This document shows positions 16,312 to 25,777 of a stretch of 64,000 bases of DNA, in pieces. This DNA is from Enhydrobacter sp. Lineage in GTDB: Bacteria; Pseudomonadota; Alphaproteobacteria; Reyranellales; Reyranellaceae. Numbering within the stretch: the first letter of the stretch is position 1; each line of letters starts with the position of its first letter. Made by a program: the position numbers and the translations under genes. The stretch is taken from assembly GCF_030246845.1 (NCBI RefSeq), contig NZ_CP126889.1, positions 248,001 through 312,000 of the forward strand. The letters are read 5' to 3'. The notes beneath the pieces were generated by a model. That model ran no database searches. It was not told the DNA's origin and saw only the letters and a list, made by a program, of their open reading frames with translations.

Positions 16312-16902
16312 ATGAACATCGCTCGCCTCGCTCTCGCGGCCGCACTCGGCGCGTTGCTCTTCGCCTCGACCGCCTCGGCGCAGACGCGTGTGCTGATCCG
16401 CGGCACGATCAGCAAGATCGACGGCAGGACCGCGACCATCGCCACGCGCGAGGGCACACAGGCCGAGGTCAGGCTCGCCGACAAGTGGACGGTGGCGCTG
16501 GTCGAGCCGATCGCCATGACGGCGATCAAGCCCGGCGCGTTCGTCGGCATCGCCTCGCTCGGCAACGAGGCGCTCGAGGTGCTGGTCTTCCCCGAGGCGA
16601 TGCGCGGCGCGGGCGAAGGGCATTATCCCTGGGACCTCAAGCCCGCCAGCATGATGACCAACGCCACGGTGGCGACGGTGGCGCAGGCGAGCGACGGCCA
16701 GACGCTGAAGCTCGACTACAAGGGCGGCACGCAGACGATCCACGTCAAGCCCGGCACGCCGGTCGTCACCTTCGCGCCCGGCCAGCAGTCCGACGCCAGG
16801 CCCGGCGCCAAGGTCTTCGTCGGCGCCATGAAGGCCGCCGATGGCACGCTCACCGCCTCCCGCCTCAATGTCGGCAAGGACGGCATGACGCCGCCGATGT
16901 GA
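16312..16902 (+). CDS. Hypothetical periplasmic protein, 196 aa
   Basis: A signal peptide ending STASAQ is followed by a beta-rich domain: RGTISKIDGRTATIATREG, then a second similar unit ending ASRLNVGKDG. The repeating pattern 'G-x-I-x-x-I-D-G-x-x-A-x-I' resembles the OB-like strands seen in DUF5666-type proteins. Function unknown. The ribosome binding site GGGAGGAC lies 7 bases before the ATG. Confidence 0.75.
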   Translation: MNIARLALAAALGALLFASTASAQTRVLIRGTISKIDGRTATIATREGTQAEVRLADKWTVALVEPIAMTAIKPGAFVGIASLGNEALEVLVFPEAMRGAGEGHYPWDLKPASMMTNATVATVAQASDGQTLKLDYKGGTQTIHVKPGTPVVTFAPGQQSDARPGAKVFVGAMKAADGTLTASRLNVGKDGMTPPM

Positions 16903-16904
16903 CA

Positions 16905-16986
16905 AGGATCCCTCGCCGTCGGCTCGGGATGACACTTCCTTTTCCATCGAGAAGGCTGTGTCATCCCCAGCGCAGCGAGGATCTTT
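16905..16986. repeat. Family-1 repeat pair, outward type
   Basis: Begins AAGGATCCCTCGCC and ends CAGCGCAGCGAGGATCTTT, with GGGATGACAC and GTGTCATCC in the middle. It starts two bases after the stop codon of the upstream gene. Confidence 0.85.
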
Positions 16987-17079
16987 CGCTCTGCTTGGCG
17001 ATTGCGACGGTCTTGCTCCTCGCACGGGATCAAATGTGCTACGGCAATTGTCTCCTCCATTGCCGTACGGATCCCGACC

Positions 17080-18537
17080 ATGCCTCTCGACCTGCCGTTC
17101 CAGTCCGCCAAGCAGCTCGCCGCCGCCGTGCGCAAGAAGAAGATCGGCTGCCTCGAGCTGCTCGATCTCTATCTGAAGCGGGTCGAGACGCACAATCCGA
17201 AGCTGAACGCGGTGATCGCCACCGACATCGAGGGCGCGCGCGAGCGCGCGAAGATGGCCGACGCCGCCGTGGCGGCGGGCGGCAAGCTCGGGCCGCTGCA
17301 CGGCGTGCCGATGACGATCAAGGAATCGTTCGACGTCGCGGGCCTGCCCACCACCTGGGGCGATCCGGCCTTCAGGAACAGCCTCGCCGAGCGCAACGCG
17401 CTGCTCGCCCAGCGCATGGTCGATGCCGGCGTGACGCTGTTCGGCAAGACCAACGTGCCGCTGAACCTCGCCGACTGGCAGAGCTACAACGAGGTCTACG
17501 GCAGCACCAACAATCCGTGGGATCTTTCCCGCACCCCCGGCGGCTCGTCGGGCGGCTCGGGCGCGGCGCTGGCGGCCGGCCTGACCGGCATCGAGGCGGG
17601 CAGCGACATCGGCGCCTCGATCCGCAATCCCGCGCATTATTGCGGCGTGTGGGGCCACAAGCCGACCTGGAACGTGGTCTGCCCGCAGGGCCATACGCTG
17701 GGCGGCAACGTCGCCTACGGCGATATCGGCGTGGTCGGGCCGCTGGCGAGGAGCGCCGCCGACCTCGAGATCGCGATGGACGTCGTGGCCGGCCCCGACG
17801 CGATCGACGCGCGTGGCTGGAAGCTCGGCCTGCCGCGCTCGAAGAAGAAGAAGCTGGCCGACTTCAAGGTCGCGGTCCTGCTCTCCGATCCCAACGCCGA
17901 GGTCGACCACACCGTGCAGGCGGAGATCCAGAAGCTCGCCGACTTCCTCGGCACGAAGGGCGCCACCGTGAGCGACGCCGCGCGACCGGCCATCGACACG
18001 GCCGAGCTGAACGATGTCTATATCCGCCTGCTGCGCGCTGCCACCTCGGCCCGCCTGTCCGACGAGGCGTACCGGCAGGCGGTGGCCGACGCCGCGTCGC
18101 TCGCGCCCGACGACATGAGCTACTTCGCCCAGATGCAGCGCGGCAACTCGCTGTCGCACCGCACCTGGCTGCAGCTCAACGAGAAGCGCCACCGCATGCG
18201 GCTCGCCTGGGACGCCTTCTTCCGCGACTGGGACCTGATGCTTTGCCCGGTCGCAGTGACCGCGGCCTTCCCGCACGACCAGCAGGGCCTGCGCCACAAG
18301 CGCACCATCGTGGTGAACAACAAGCACCTGCCGGTCGTCGACCAGATCTTCTGGGCGGGCTATTCGTGCGTCACCTGGCTGCCGGCCACCGCGGCGCCGA
18401 TCGGGCAGAGCCCCGAGGGCCTGCCGATCGGCGTGCAGATCGTCGGGCCGCAGTACGGCGACTATTCCACCATCGCCTTCGCCAAGCTGCTGGAGAAGGA
18501 CTATCGCGGCTTCGTCCCGCCGCCGGGCTACAATTGA
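17080..18537 (+). CDS. Amidase signature family enzyme
   Basis: A 485-residue amidase. The Ser-cisSer-Lys triad is complete: K81 (MTIKESF), S156 (GGSSGGSGA) and S180 (GSDIGASIR). The family hydrolyses amides, ureas or transfers ammonia; members with this Gly/Ser loop include general amidases and GatA. It is not GatA here because gatB and gatC are absent and the C-terminal half differs. Cytoplasmic, with no signal peptide. The ATG at 17080 is used as it begins the typical N-terminus [16 protein letters not shown]. It ends 13 bases before apt, so the two are probably cotranscribed. Confidence 0.88.
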   Translation: MPLDLPFQSAKQLAAAVRKKKIGCLELLDLYLKRVETHNPKLNAVIATDIEGARERAKMADAAVAAGGKLGPLHGVPMTIKESFDVAGLPTTWGDPAFRNSLAERNALLAQRMVDAGVTLFGKTNVPLNLADWQSYNEVYGSTNNPWDLSRTPGGSSGGSGAALAAGLTGIEAGSDIGASIRNPAHYCGVWGHKPTWNVVCPQGHTLGGNVAYGDIGVVGPLARSAADLEIAMDVVAGPDAIDARGWKLGLPRSKKKKLADFKVAVLLSDPNAEVDHTVQAEIQKLADFLGTKGATVSDAARPAIDTAELNDVYIRLLRAATSARLSDEAYRQAVADAASLAPDDMSYFAQMQRGNSLSHRTWLQLNEKRHRMRLAWDAFFRDWDLMLCPVAVTAAFPHDQQGLRHKRTIVVNNKHLPVVDQIFWAGYSCVTWLPATAAPIGQSPEGLPIGVQIVGPQYGDYSTIAFAKLLEKDYRGFVPPPGYN

Positions 18538-18550
18538 TGGATCTCGAGTA

Positions 18551-19066
18551 ATGGATCTCAGGGACCACATCCGCTCGATCCCGGATTTCCCCAAGCCCGG
18601 AATCCTGTTCTACGACATCTCGACCCTGCTGGCGCACGCCGGCGCCTGGCACGAGACGATCGAGCGGATGGCCGCCGCCGTGCGGCCGCACCGGCCCGAG
18701 CTGCTGGCCGGCATCGAATCGCGCGGCTTCCTGCTGGCCGCGCCGCTCGCACTGGCGCTCGGCACCGGCTTCGTGATGCTGCGCAAGCAGGGCAAGCTGC
18801 CCGGCATCACGGTGCGCCACACCTACGCGCTGGAATACGGCACCGACACGATCGAGATCCAGGGCGACGCGATCACGAGGGGCCAGCGCGTCGTGCTGGT
18901 CGACGACCTGCTGGCGACCGGGGGCACCATGGCCGCCGCGGTGACCCTGCTCGAACAGGTGGGCGCCGTCGTGCCGGCGGCCGCCTGCATCATCGAGCTC
19001 ACCTTCCTCAACGGCCGCAAGCGCCTCCCCGTCCCCGTCGAGGCCTTGCTGCAGTACGAGAGCTGA
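18551..19066 (+). CDS. apt: Adenine phosphoribosyltransferase
   Basis: A 171-residue type-I phosphoribosyltransferase that makes AMP from adenine and PRPP in purine salvage. The opening [20 protein letters not shown] is characteristic of Apt. The PRPP-binding motif [13 protein letters not shown] lies near residues 114-126, and [14 protein letters not shown] matches the adenine-site region. Full length for the family. Its short spacing to the amidase suggests a two-gene operon. Confidence 0.95.
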   Translation: MDLRDHIRSIPDFPKPGILFYDISTLLAHAGAWHETIERMAAAVRPHRPELLAGIESRGFLLAAPLALALGTGFVMLRKQGKLPGITVRHTYALEYGTDTIEIQGDAITRGQRVVLVDDLLATGGTMAAAVTLLEQVGAVVPAAACIIELTFLNGRKRLPVPVEALLQYES

Positions 19067-19068
19067 AG

Positions 19069-19155
19069 GAAGGATCCCTCGCTCACGCTCGGGATGACAC
19101 TGTCTTTTGGAGCAAAAGAAGCCGTGTCATCCCGAGCGTGAGCGAGGGATCTTTT
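19069..19155. repeat. Family-1 repeat pair, outward type
   Basis: AGGATCCCTCGCTCACGCTCGG and GGGATGACAC, a ~30-base centre, then GTGTCATCCCGAGCGTGAGC and GAGGGATCTTTT. It fills the gap between the convergent apt and the 200-aa exported protein gene. Confidence 0.88.
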
Positions 19156-19159
19156 GGAG

Positions 19160-19759
19160 TTACGGCGAATCGACGTGGCAGTGCACGGAGTCGACGAAGG
19201 TCTGGGCCGGCGGGCCCCAGATCACGAAGCCGACGCGCTCGCCGCCGGCGGTCGGCGGCAGCAGGCCGCGGGTGCGCTCGACCGCGCGGCCGCCGTTGTT
19301 GAACTCGCAGCCGATGATCGGCGAGAAGGTGCTCTTCGAGTTGTTGTCGAGGTAGAGCGTGGCGCGCCAGTAGCTGCCGGGCGTCTCGCGCAGCGACAGG
19401 TTGTCGATCTTCACCAGCGGCACCGTCGGACCGGCGTTCATGGGCACCGTGCCGACATGCCGAGTCGGCACCGACTGGTCGATCGTGCCCTGCGGGGAGA
19501 CGACCTGCTTGCTGGGATCGAAGGCGGCCGAGTTGGGCCCGAGCGGCTTGCCGTCCTCGCCGACATTGGCCGGCGTCCAGACCTGGCCGGTCTTGGGATC
19601 GCGGAAGGCCGGCTCGTTGGGCATCGGCATGCTCTTCATCGCATCGAGCTGCGGCCGCGGCGCCTGCGCCAGCGCCGCCTGGCCCGCGCCGAACAGGGCG
19701 AACGCGGTCACGCCCGCGAGCGCCGTTGACGTGACGGGATGTCGGGAAATGCAGTTCAT
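19160..19759 (-). CDS. Hypothetical exported protein, 199 aa
   Basis: A signal peptide (GVTAFALFGAGQAALAQ) is followed by a proline-rich linker and a domain with WTPANVGEDGKPLGPNS, then YWRATLYLDNNSKSTFSP and a C-terminal pair of cysteines (GCEFNN, SVHCHVD). No family recognised; it is probably periplasmic. The ATG at 19759 is supported by GGAAGGGG seven bases upstream. Confidence 0.7.
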   Translation of the reverse strand: MNCISRHPVTSTALAGVTAFALFGAGQAALAQAPRPQLDAMKSMPMPNEPAFRDPKTGQVWTPANVGEDGKPLGPNSAAFDPSKQVVSPQGTIDQSVPTRHVGTVPMNAGPTVPLVKIDNLSLRETPGSYWRATLYLDNNSKSTFSPIIGCEFNNGGRAVERTRGLLPPTAGGERVGFVIWGPPAQTFVDSVHCHVDSP

Positions 19760-19810
19760 GTGTCCCCTTCCGGATCCCGGCAATTTACGTCCTCTTCCTC
19801 TCCGCCGGTA

Positions 19811-19982
19811 GGGTAGGGCTATCGCATATGGCGAAAAAGGCCGGTTGCAAGAAGCGGTGTCATCCTGAGCGAAGCGAAGGATCTTTTGCGATACCGATCA
19901 AAGATCCCTCGCTGCGCTCGGGATGACACGACCGGATGGTCAGGATGATCGGGATTTATTGTCGTATGCGATAGCCCTAGCC
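19811..19982. repeat. MITE-like unit: inverted repeats around a family-1 pair
   Basis: The ends GGGCTATCGCATA (19816-19828) and TATGCGATAGCCC (19965-19977) are a perfect 13-bp inverted repeat, extending to about 18 bp with one mismatch. Between them lies a complete family-1 pair (19857-19929). Total length is about 170 bp, with no coding capacity. Confidence 0.7.
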
Positions 19983-19986
19983 GGTA

Positions 19987-20009
19987 GGGGGAGAGGCCGA
20001 GTGAGGGGG
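19987..20009. repeat. Family-4 repeat unit
   Basis: A 23-base unit GGGGGAGAGG-CCGAGT-GAGGGGG. The same unit occurs twice, in opposite directions, between recN and ligA (60391-60413 and 60434-60456). Confidence 0.7.
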
Positions 20010-20048
20010 CGATGCCGCCGCCATGCTACACTGCCCGCAGGAGGCGTC

Positions 20049-21137
20049 ATGGTTTCGATTCCCGAGTGTTTTTCTGAAAGCTACGCCGAGGCGCGGGCGA
20101 AGTTCTGCGCCGCCGCGGCGGCGGCGGGCGGCGCCATCCGGTCGTGGCTCAATCCCCATGCGCGCGGCCCCGCGGGCGAGAAGCTCCATCTCGACACCGC
20201 CCGCTTCGGCCCGGCCGACGCCGGGCGCATGCTGGTGATGATCTCGAGCACGCACGGCGTCGAAGGCCACTGCGGCTCGGGAGCGCAGGTCGCCTGGCTG
20301 TGCACCGGCGGGCCGGCGGCGCTGCCGGACGACACGGGCGCGCTGCTGGTGCATGCCATCAACCCCTACGGCTTCGCCTGGACCCGCCGCGTCAACGAGG
20401 ACAATGTCGACCTCAACCGCAACTTCGTCGACCACGACAAGGCCTATCCGGCGAACGAGGGCTATCGCGCCCTCGCCGACGCGATCCTGCCGCGCGACTG
20501 GAGCCCCGACTGCCTGGCCGAAAGCCAGCGCGTGCTCGAGGCCTACGCCCAGAAGCACGGCGCCTTCGCGCTGCAGGGCGCGATCTCGGGCGGCCAGCAC
20601 AGCCATCCGGACGGCATCTTCTTCGGCGGGCTGAAACCCACCTGGAGCAACCGCACGATCCGCGCCATCGCGCGCGAGGAGCTGGGCCGCGCCCGTCGCG
20701 TCGGCGTGATCGACTATCACACCGGCCTCGGCCCGTTCGGCCATGGCGAACTGATCTGCACCGTGCCGCCCACCGCGAAGTCCTACGCCCGCGCCCGCGC
20801 CTGGTACGGCGAGGAGCTGACCTCGCCCGAGGACGGCACCTCGAGCTCGGCCGTCGTCACCGGCATCATGACCGACGCCTTCCCGCAGGAGCTGCCGGAC
20901 GCCGAGGTGACCTCGGTAGCCATCGAGTACGGCACCTATGCCGTGCCCGACGTGCTGAACGCGGTGCGCGCCGACAACTGGCTGCACCAGCGCGGCGACC
21001 TCGCCTCGCCGGTCGGCAAGGAGATCAAGGCCGACATGAAGGAGCGCTTCTTCCCGGCCGGCGCCAAGTGGCGCGAGATGGTGTGGACGCGCGCCGACCA
21101 GACGATCGGCTGGGCCCTCAGGGGCCTCGCCGCCTGA
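20049..21137 (+). CDS. DUF2817 metallopeptidase-like protein (M14-related)
   Basis: A 362-residue protein of the DUF2817 family, related to M14 zinc carboxypeptidases. Likely zinc ligands lie in STHGVEGHCGSG (H and E) and in VIDYHTGLG (H). NEDNVDLNRNFVDH is the M14 substrate-binding signature, and AIEYGTYAV carries the candidate catalytic glutamate. It probably trims a C-terminal residue or hydrolyses an acyl-amino acid; the substrate is unknown. There is no signal peptide. The ATG at 20049 is preceded by a clear GCAGGAGGCG ribosome binding site. Confidence 0.85.
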   Translation: MVSIPECFSESYAEARAKFCAAAAAAGGAIRSWLNPHARGPAGEKLHLDTARFGPADAGRMLVMISSTHGVEGHCGSGAQVAWLCTGGPAALPDDTGALLVHAINPYGFAWTRRVNEDNVDLNRNFVDHDKAYPANEGYRALADAILPRDWSPDCLAESQRVLEAYAQKHGAFALQGAISGGQHSHPDGIFFGGLKPTWSNRTIRAIAREELGRARRVGVIDYHTGLGPFGHGELICTVPPTAKSYARARAWYGEELTSPEDGTSSSAVVTGIMTDAFPQELPDAEVTSVAIEYGTYAVPDVLNAVRADNWLHQRGDLASPVGKEIKADMKERFFPAGAKWREMVWTRADQTIGWALRGLAA

Positions 21138-21173
21138 CAGCGCGGGGACGCCTGGTGAACCGGTGGTGAGGGC

Positions 21174-22991
21174 GTGGTGAGCGACATCGCCGACCGCGAG
21201 GATGCCGCGCGGCTGCGCCTGCGCCAGGCGCTGCACCGCGCGCCGCTGTTCGCCGACCTCGACACCAACGCCATCATCGCCGTCGAGCGCGAGCTCTCGC
21301 CGCTCGTGCTGCCGGGTGGCGCGCCGCTCTTCCACCAGGGCGATCCGGCCGATGCGATCTACGTCGTGGCGAGCGGCTGCCTCGGCGTGTTCCGGCACGA
21401 CGATCGGGCGAGCCCCGAAGGACCGGCGCTGATCGCCGAGATCACGCCCGGCAACATCGTGGGCGAGATGTCGCTCCTGTCGCAGAGCAAGCGCACGCGC
21501 GACGTGGCCGCGCTGCGCGACAGCGAGGTGTGGCGGCTCGGCCGCGAGAGCTTCGATGCCCTCACCCGGCACCATCCCGAAGTGCTGCCGGCGCTGATGC
21601 GCAACGTCGCCATACGCAGCGAGCTGGGCAGCGGCAAGCGGCGGCGCCAGCCGCGCACCTTCGCCCTCCTGCCGGCAGGGCCCGATGTCTCGGCGGCGCG
21701 GTTCGCCGTGATGCTGGCGGCGGCGCTCGGCCGGATCGGCGACCAGGTGCAGATGCTGGGATCGGACTCGCTGCACGAGGAGCCGGAGTGGTTCGCCCAT
21801 TGCGAGACGGTCAACACCTTCGTGCTCTATCGCGCCGATCCGACGCTGACACCGTGGACCCAGCTCTGCCTGCGCCAGGCCGACTGCCTCGTGGTGGTGC
21901 GCAGCGCCGACAACGATCTGCCGACCCGGCTGCCGTTCGAGATCGAGGCGGCGCAGCCCGGCGCCGTCTTCCATCGCCGCCGCGAGCTCGTGCTGCTGCA
22001 CGAGGGCCGCGACCCGGCCCCCGGCTCGACCGCGCCGCTGCTGGCGGGCGGGCTCTACGGCCAGCATCACCACGTGCGGCTCGACCTGCAGTCCGATTTC
22101 GACCGCCTGGCCCGGCTCATCACCGGCCATGCGGTGGGCGTGGTGCTGGCCGGCGGCGGCGCGCGCGCCTTCACCCATGTCGGCGCGATCAGGGCGCTGC
22201 GCGAGAGCGGCGTGCCGATCGACCAGGCGGCCGGCACCAGCATGGGCGCCATCGTCGCCGCCGGCGTCGCCGCGCGCTGGTCGGACGAGGAGCTCGCCGA
22301 GCGCTTCCATCGCGCCTTCGTGCAGACCAACCCGCTGCGCGACTACACCTTCCCCTTCGTCTCGCTGTTCCGCGGCCGCCAGGTCACGCGGCTGTTGCGC
22401 ACCGCCTTCGAGGAGAAGGACATCGAGGATCTCGTCATGCCGTTCTTCTGCGTGACGGCGAACCTCACCACCTCGACCGCCGACGTGCACCAGACCGGCC
22501 GGCTGTGGCGCTGGCTGCGCGCCTCGGTCGCGATCCCGGGCGTGCTGCCGCCCTTCAACGAGGCGGGCGAGGTGCATGTCGACGGCGGCGTGATCGACAA
22601 CTTCCCGGTGCGCACCATGCGCCGGCTGGGCCGCGGCGCCACGGTCGGCGTCGACATCGACACCGGCGGCGCGCTGTCGGCGGGCGAGAACGTGCAGGAC
22701 ACCTTCTCGTCCTGGCAGTTCGTCCGCCGCCTCGTCTGGCGGCGGCGCGAGACGCTGCCGATTCCCTCGATCGTGCGCATCCTGCTGCGCTCGGCGCTGA
22801 TCTCCAGCACCGCGCGCACCCAGCGCGACCGCGCCGCCTGCGACCTCCTGATCGTGCCGCCGGTCGAGCGCTTCGATCTGCTCGACTGGACGAGCTTCCA
22901 CGCCGCCGTCGAGATCGGCTATCGCTCGACCATGGAAGCCCTCGACAACGCCCGCACCCTCCCCGTCGGCGCGCGCCTGTTCATCGCATGA
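21174..22991 (+). CDS. Cyclic-nucleotide-binding patatin-like phospholipase
   Basis: A 605-residue protein with two domains. Residues ~20-140 form a cNMP-binding fold (FHQGDPADAIYVVASG, PGNIVGEMSLLS). Residues ~315-520 form a patatin domain with oxyanion loop GGGARAF, nucleophile GTSMG and dyad aspartate DGGVIDN. This is the layout of neuropathy-target-esterase and RssA-like proteins, which deacylate phospholipids or lysophospholipids. The middle segment is not recognised. The start is GTG at 21174 or 21177, after GGTGAGGGCG. The protein may be regulated by cAMP or by another nucleotide. Confidence 0.9.
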   Translation: MVSDIADREDAARLRLRQALHRAPLFADLDTNAIIAVERELSPLVLPGGAPLFHQGDPADAIYVVASGCLGVFRHDDRASPEGPALIAEITPGNIVGEMSLLSQSKRTRDVAALRDSEVWRLGRESFDALTRHHPEVLPALMRNVAIRSELGSGKRRRQPRTFALLPAGPDVSAARFAVMLAAALGRIGDQVQMLGSDSLHEEPEWFAHCETVNTFVLYRADPTLTPWTQLCLRQADCLVVVRSADNDLPTRLPFEIEAAQPGAVFHRRRELVLLHEGRDPAPGSTAPLLAGGLYGQHHHVRLDLQSDFDRLARLITGHAVGVVLAGGGARAFTHVGAIRALRESGVPIDQAAGTSMGAIVAAGVAARWSDEELAERFHRAFVQTNPLRDYTFPFVSLFRGRQVTRLLRTAFEEKDIEDLVMPFFCVTANLTTSTADVHQTGRLWRWLRASVAIPGVLPPFNEAGEVHVDGGVIDNFPVRTMRRLGRGATVGVDIDTGGALSAGENVQDTFSSWQFVRRLVWRRRETLPIPSIVRILLRSALISSTARTQRDRAACDLLIVPPVERFDLLDWTSFHAAVEIGYRSTMEALDNARTLPVGARLFIA

Positions 22992-23294
22992 GGAGAAGGA
23001 TCCCTCGGCTGCGCCTCGGGATGACACGATTCCTTCGATCCAAAGGATGTGTCATCCCGAACGAAGTGAGGGATCTTTCCCGATCATGCATACATCGCGT
23101 GAGGAGAAGGATCCCTCGGCTACGCCTCGGGATGACACGATTCCTTCGATCCAAAGGATGTGTCATCCCGAACGAAGTGAGGGATCTTTCCCGATCATGC
23201 ATACATCGCGTGAGGAGGAAGGATCCCTCGGCTACGCCTCGGGACGACACAAAGGCCGTGTCATCCCGGGCGTCAGCGAGGGATCTTTCTCACA
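22985..23294. repeat. Tandem array of a ~111-bp unit containing family-1 repeats
   Basis: Two full copies and a partial third of a unit starting near GAGGAGAAGGATCCCTCGGC and ending GATCATGCATACATCGCG. Each unit holds an outward family-1 pair. Copies 1 and 2 differ by very few bases, so the amplification is recent. The third is shortened and diverges after GGGACGACAC. The first unit overlaps the end of the patatin gene. Confidence 0.9.
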
Positions 23295-24599
23295 TCACGC
23301 ATACACCCGCGCGACCTCGCCGTGCGCCCACTTGGCGGCGTCCTCGGCCGGCATGCCCTGGATCGCCTTGGCGTACATGTCGACGATGACGTACTTGCTC
23401 ACCACCTCGGCGGCGCGCCGGTTGGGCGGCCCGGCATAGCCTGCCAGCCGGCCCTGCCGCGGCAGGTCGTGGAACGGCGCCAGCACCGGATCGGCCTGCC
23501 ACACCTTGTGCTTCTCCCAGTCCAGCGTCGCGCCGCAGGTATAGCCCTGCTGCGAGGTGAACCATTCGTCGAACACCGACTTGGAATGGATCCAGCGCAG
23601 GAAGTCCTTGGATGCGGCCTGGTTCTTCGAGTAGCCCATCAGCATGTCGGTGAACGGGCCCGGCAGGTTGTACTGGCCGCCGACGCCCTTGGGGATGCCC
23701 GCGTGCTGGATGTCCTGCCACATCGGCCCGCCCTTCTCGGTCCGGTAGGTGTCGGGCTTGCGCTTGGCCTCGATGTAGATCGAGGCGCCGTTGTTGGTCG
23801 CGCTGACGGTGCCCGACAGGAAGGCGCGGTTGTTGTTGGTGTCGTCCCAGGCCAGCCCGCCCTCGTCGAATGCCTCCTTCCAGAGCGCGACGGCGAACTT
23901 GATCGACTCGACGGTCTCCTTGCTGTTCAGCACCACCGTCTTGCCGTCGGCCTCGACCTCCTTGCCGCCCCACGACCACAGGAAGGGATACCACCAGCCC
24001 GGCGCGTCGCCGAACGTGTGGCCGGCGGTCTGGCCGATCGGCCGTCCCTTGGCCTTGAGCTTCCGGCCGGCGCCGCGGAAGGCGTCCCAGGTCGCGGGGA
24101 AGCTCGCGTGCCCGACCTCCGCGAACCACGACTTGCGATAGGCCATCAGCCCGCCGCCCACCGCCCATGGCACGCCGATCCACTTGCCGCCGGCCGTCGC
24201 GACCTGCTTGCAGATGTCGTAGTAGCCGCCCTGCGCCTTGCCGATCTCCTCGACCACGTCGCCCGAGTCGGCCAGGCTGTCGGCGTAGAGCTGCGGCCAG
24301 TTGCCGATGGCCATCACGATGTCGGCGCCGGTGCCGGACTGGATCGCCGAGGTGATGCGCGATTGCAGGTCGTTGGCGTTGACCGTCTCGAGCCTGAGCG
24401 TGATGCCGGTCGCCTTCTTGCAATCCTGCGTGATCTTGCCCTTGAGCAGCGCGTCGGAGGCCGGCACGAAATCGGCCCACCGCAGCCAGTGGACGCTCCT
24501 TTCCTGCGCCAGCGCCGGCCCCTGGCGGGTGGCCAGGATGGCGGCGAGGCCGCCCGAACCGGACAGTTTCAGGAGCCTGCGACGCGCAATGCGAGCCAT
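23295..24599 (-). CDS. ABC-type extracellular solute-binding protein, family 1
   Basis: A 434-residue periplasmic binding protein with a twin-arginine-like signal (RRRLLKLSGSGGLAAIL) and signal cleavage near ALAQE. The mature fold resembles sugar or polyamine binding proteins (WADFVPASDALLKG, WYPFLWSWGG). It is distantly similar in layout to the binding protein at 11884-13218. No importer genes flank it. Start ATG at 24599 with GGGAGGAAAT. A 19-bp direct repeat lies just upstream. Confidence 0.85.
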   Translation of the reverse strand: MARIARRRLLKLSGSGGLAAILATRQGPALAQERSVHWLRWADFVPASDALLKGKITQDCKKATGITLRLETVNANDLQSRITSAIQSGTGADIVMAIGNWPQLYADSLADSGDVVEEIGKAQGGYYDICKQVATAGGKWIGVPWAVGGGLMAYRKSWFAEVGHASFPATWDAFRGAGRKLKAKGRPIGQTAGHTFGDAPGWWYPFLWSWGGKEVEADGKTVVLNSKETVESIKFAVALWKEAFDEGGLAWDDTNNNRAFLSGTVSATNNGASIYIEAKRKPDTYRTEKGGPMWQDIQHAGIPKGVGGQYNLPGPFTDMLMGYSKNQAASKDFLRWIHSKSVFDEWFTSQQGYTCGATLDWEKHKVWQADPVLAPFHDLPRQGRLAGYAGPPNRRAAEVVSKYVIVDMYAKAIQGMPAEDAAKWAHGEVARVYA

Positions 24600-24612
24600 G
24601 ATTTCCTCCCGT

Positions 24613-24655
24613 CGATTGTCGTGTGCTGGAAGTACGCGATTGTCGTGTGCTGGAA
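24613..24655. promoter_or_regulatory. Tandem 19-bp direct repeats upstream of the binding-protein gene
   Basis: CGATTGTCGTGTGCTGGAA occurs at 24613-24631 and again at 24637-24655, a spacing of 24 bases. It lies 14-56 bases upstream of the start codon on the minus strand, a suitable position for a regulator binding site. It may also be a simple local duplication. Confidence 0.45.
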
Positions 24656-24888
24656 CCACGCGGCCTCGGCCGCGCACCGCGCGGGCCGGGATGTCGCTTA
24701 CCGACCGTGCGTAATCGAACTGCACTGAAGCCGCAGGCGCTTCGCTGCCCGGGCACAAACGCTGCGCGAGCATACGCCCGTTCCGTCCGAACCGCAGCCC
24801 CTGACTCCGTCCGGTGTCAGCGTAGCGAGGGATGACACGGCATTTGGCGCAGCTACGATCACGGCACGGTCAAAGAGGAGAAAGCACC

Positions 24889-25668
24889 ATGCGCCTGAAG
24901 GACAAGATCGGGATCGTGACGGCGGCGGGCTCGGGCATGGGACGCGCGGGCGCGATCCGCTTCGCGCGCGAGGGTGCGCGCGTCGCCGTGGTCGATCTCG
25001 ATGCCGCGAGCGTCGACGCGGTCGTGCAGGCGATCGCGGCGGAAGGCGGCAAGGCGATCGGCATCGCGGCCGACCTGCGCGAGGACGCGAACGCGAGGCG
25101 CATCGTGCGCGAGACGGCCAATGCCTTCGGCGGCCTCGACTTCGTGTGGAACCATCTCGGCCATCCGGGGCCCGCGTCGGTCGAGGGCATCGACATGGCC
25201 GACTTCGCGACCGCGGTCGACCTCAACCTGCGCTCCCAGCTCGTCACCACCGAGGCGGCGCTGCCCGAGCTGCGCGCCCGCGGCGGCGGCAGCCTGCTCT
25301 ACACCGCCTCGACCTCGGGCCTGCAGGGCTCGATCTTCAGCCCAGTCTATTCGGCGGTGAAGTTCGGCGTCGTGGGCTTCGCCCGGGCGCTGGCCAAGCG
25401 CGTCGCCAAGGACGGCATCCGCGTCAACGTGATCTGCCCCGGCGCCACCGACACGCCGATGCTGCGCGTGTTCGTGAACCGCCCCGACCAGCAGAGCACC
25501 CGTGGCCGCGATTCAGAGGAGCTGGTGAAGCAGCGCGCCGGCCAGAACCCGATGGGCCGCCCCGCCCGGCCCGAGGAGATCGCCAATGCCGCCCTCTTCC
25601 TCCTCTCGGACGAGGCCTCCTTCGTCACCGGCGCCGCCCTGCCCGTCGACGGCGGCACGACGGCCTGA
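24889..25668 (+). CDS. SDR-family oxidoreductase
   Basis: A 259-residue short-chain dehydrogenase/reductase. The cofactor motif TAAGSGMGRAGAI is near the start, and the active site S-x-Y-x3-K appears as the serine in TASTSG and YSAVKFG. The usual NNAG reads NHLG. The C-terminal NPMGRPARPEEIANAALFLL with VDGGTTA is typical of classical SDRs. The acidic VDLD at the end of the second strand suggests NAD. Substrate unknown. Ribosome binding site AAAGAGGAGAAA. Confidence 0.88.
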   Translation: MRLKDKIGIVTAAGSGMGRAGAIRFAREGARVAVVDLDAASVDAVVQAIAAEGGKAIGIAADLREDANARRIVRETANAFGGLDFVWNHLGHPGPASVEGIDMADFATAVDLNLRSQLVTTEAALPELRARGGGSLLYTASTSGLQGSIFSPVYSAVKFGVVGFARALAKRVAKDGIRVNVICPGATDTPMLRVFVNRPDQQSTRGRDSEELVKQRAGQNPMGRPARPEEIANAALFLLSDEASFVTGAALPVDGGTTA

Positions 25669-25777
25669 GCCTCATCGGAGCGCGCTGCTCCGGTTGCGCT
25701 CATAAGCCACTGAAATAAAGAGGAAAATATCGGTCGAACGCAAACCCTCCGCATTCGGCTCTTGCATCTTCGATAAT

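Noticed and set aside
16240..18594. Long frames on both strands over the amidase and the small exported protein
   Set aside because: Shadow frames of the amidase, which has a complete catalytic triad in its own frame.
19977..23027. A 1016-residue open frame on the minus strand
   Set aside because: It covers the DUF2817 and patatin genes on the opposite strand, is full of Arg, His, Ala and Asp in a pattern typical of high-GC antisense frames, and shows no known motif.
22985..23294. Possible CRISPR array
   Set aside because: The repeated unit is about 111 bp, contains palindromic family-1 repeats, has no unique spacers and no cas gene nearby.
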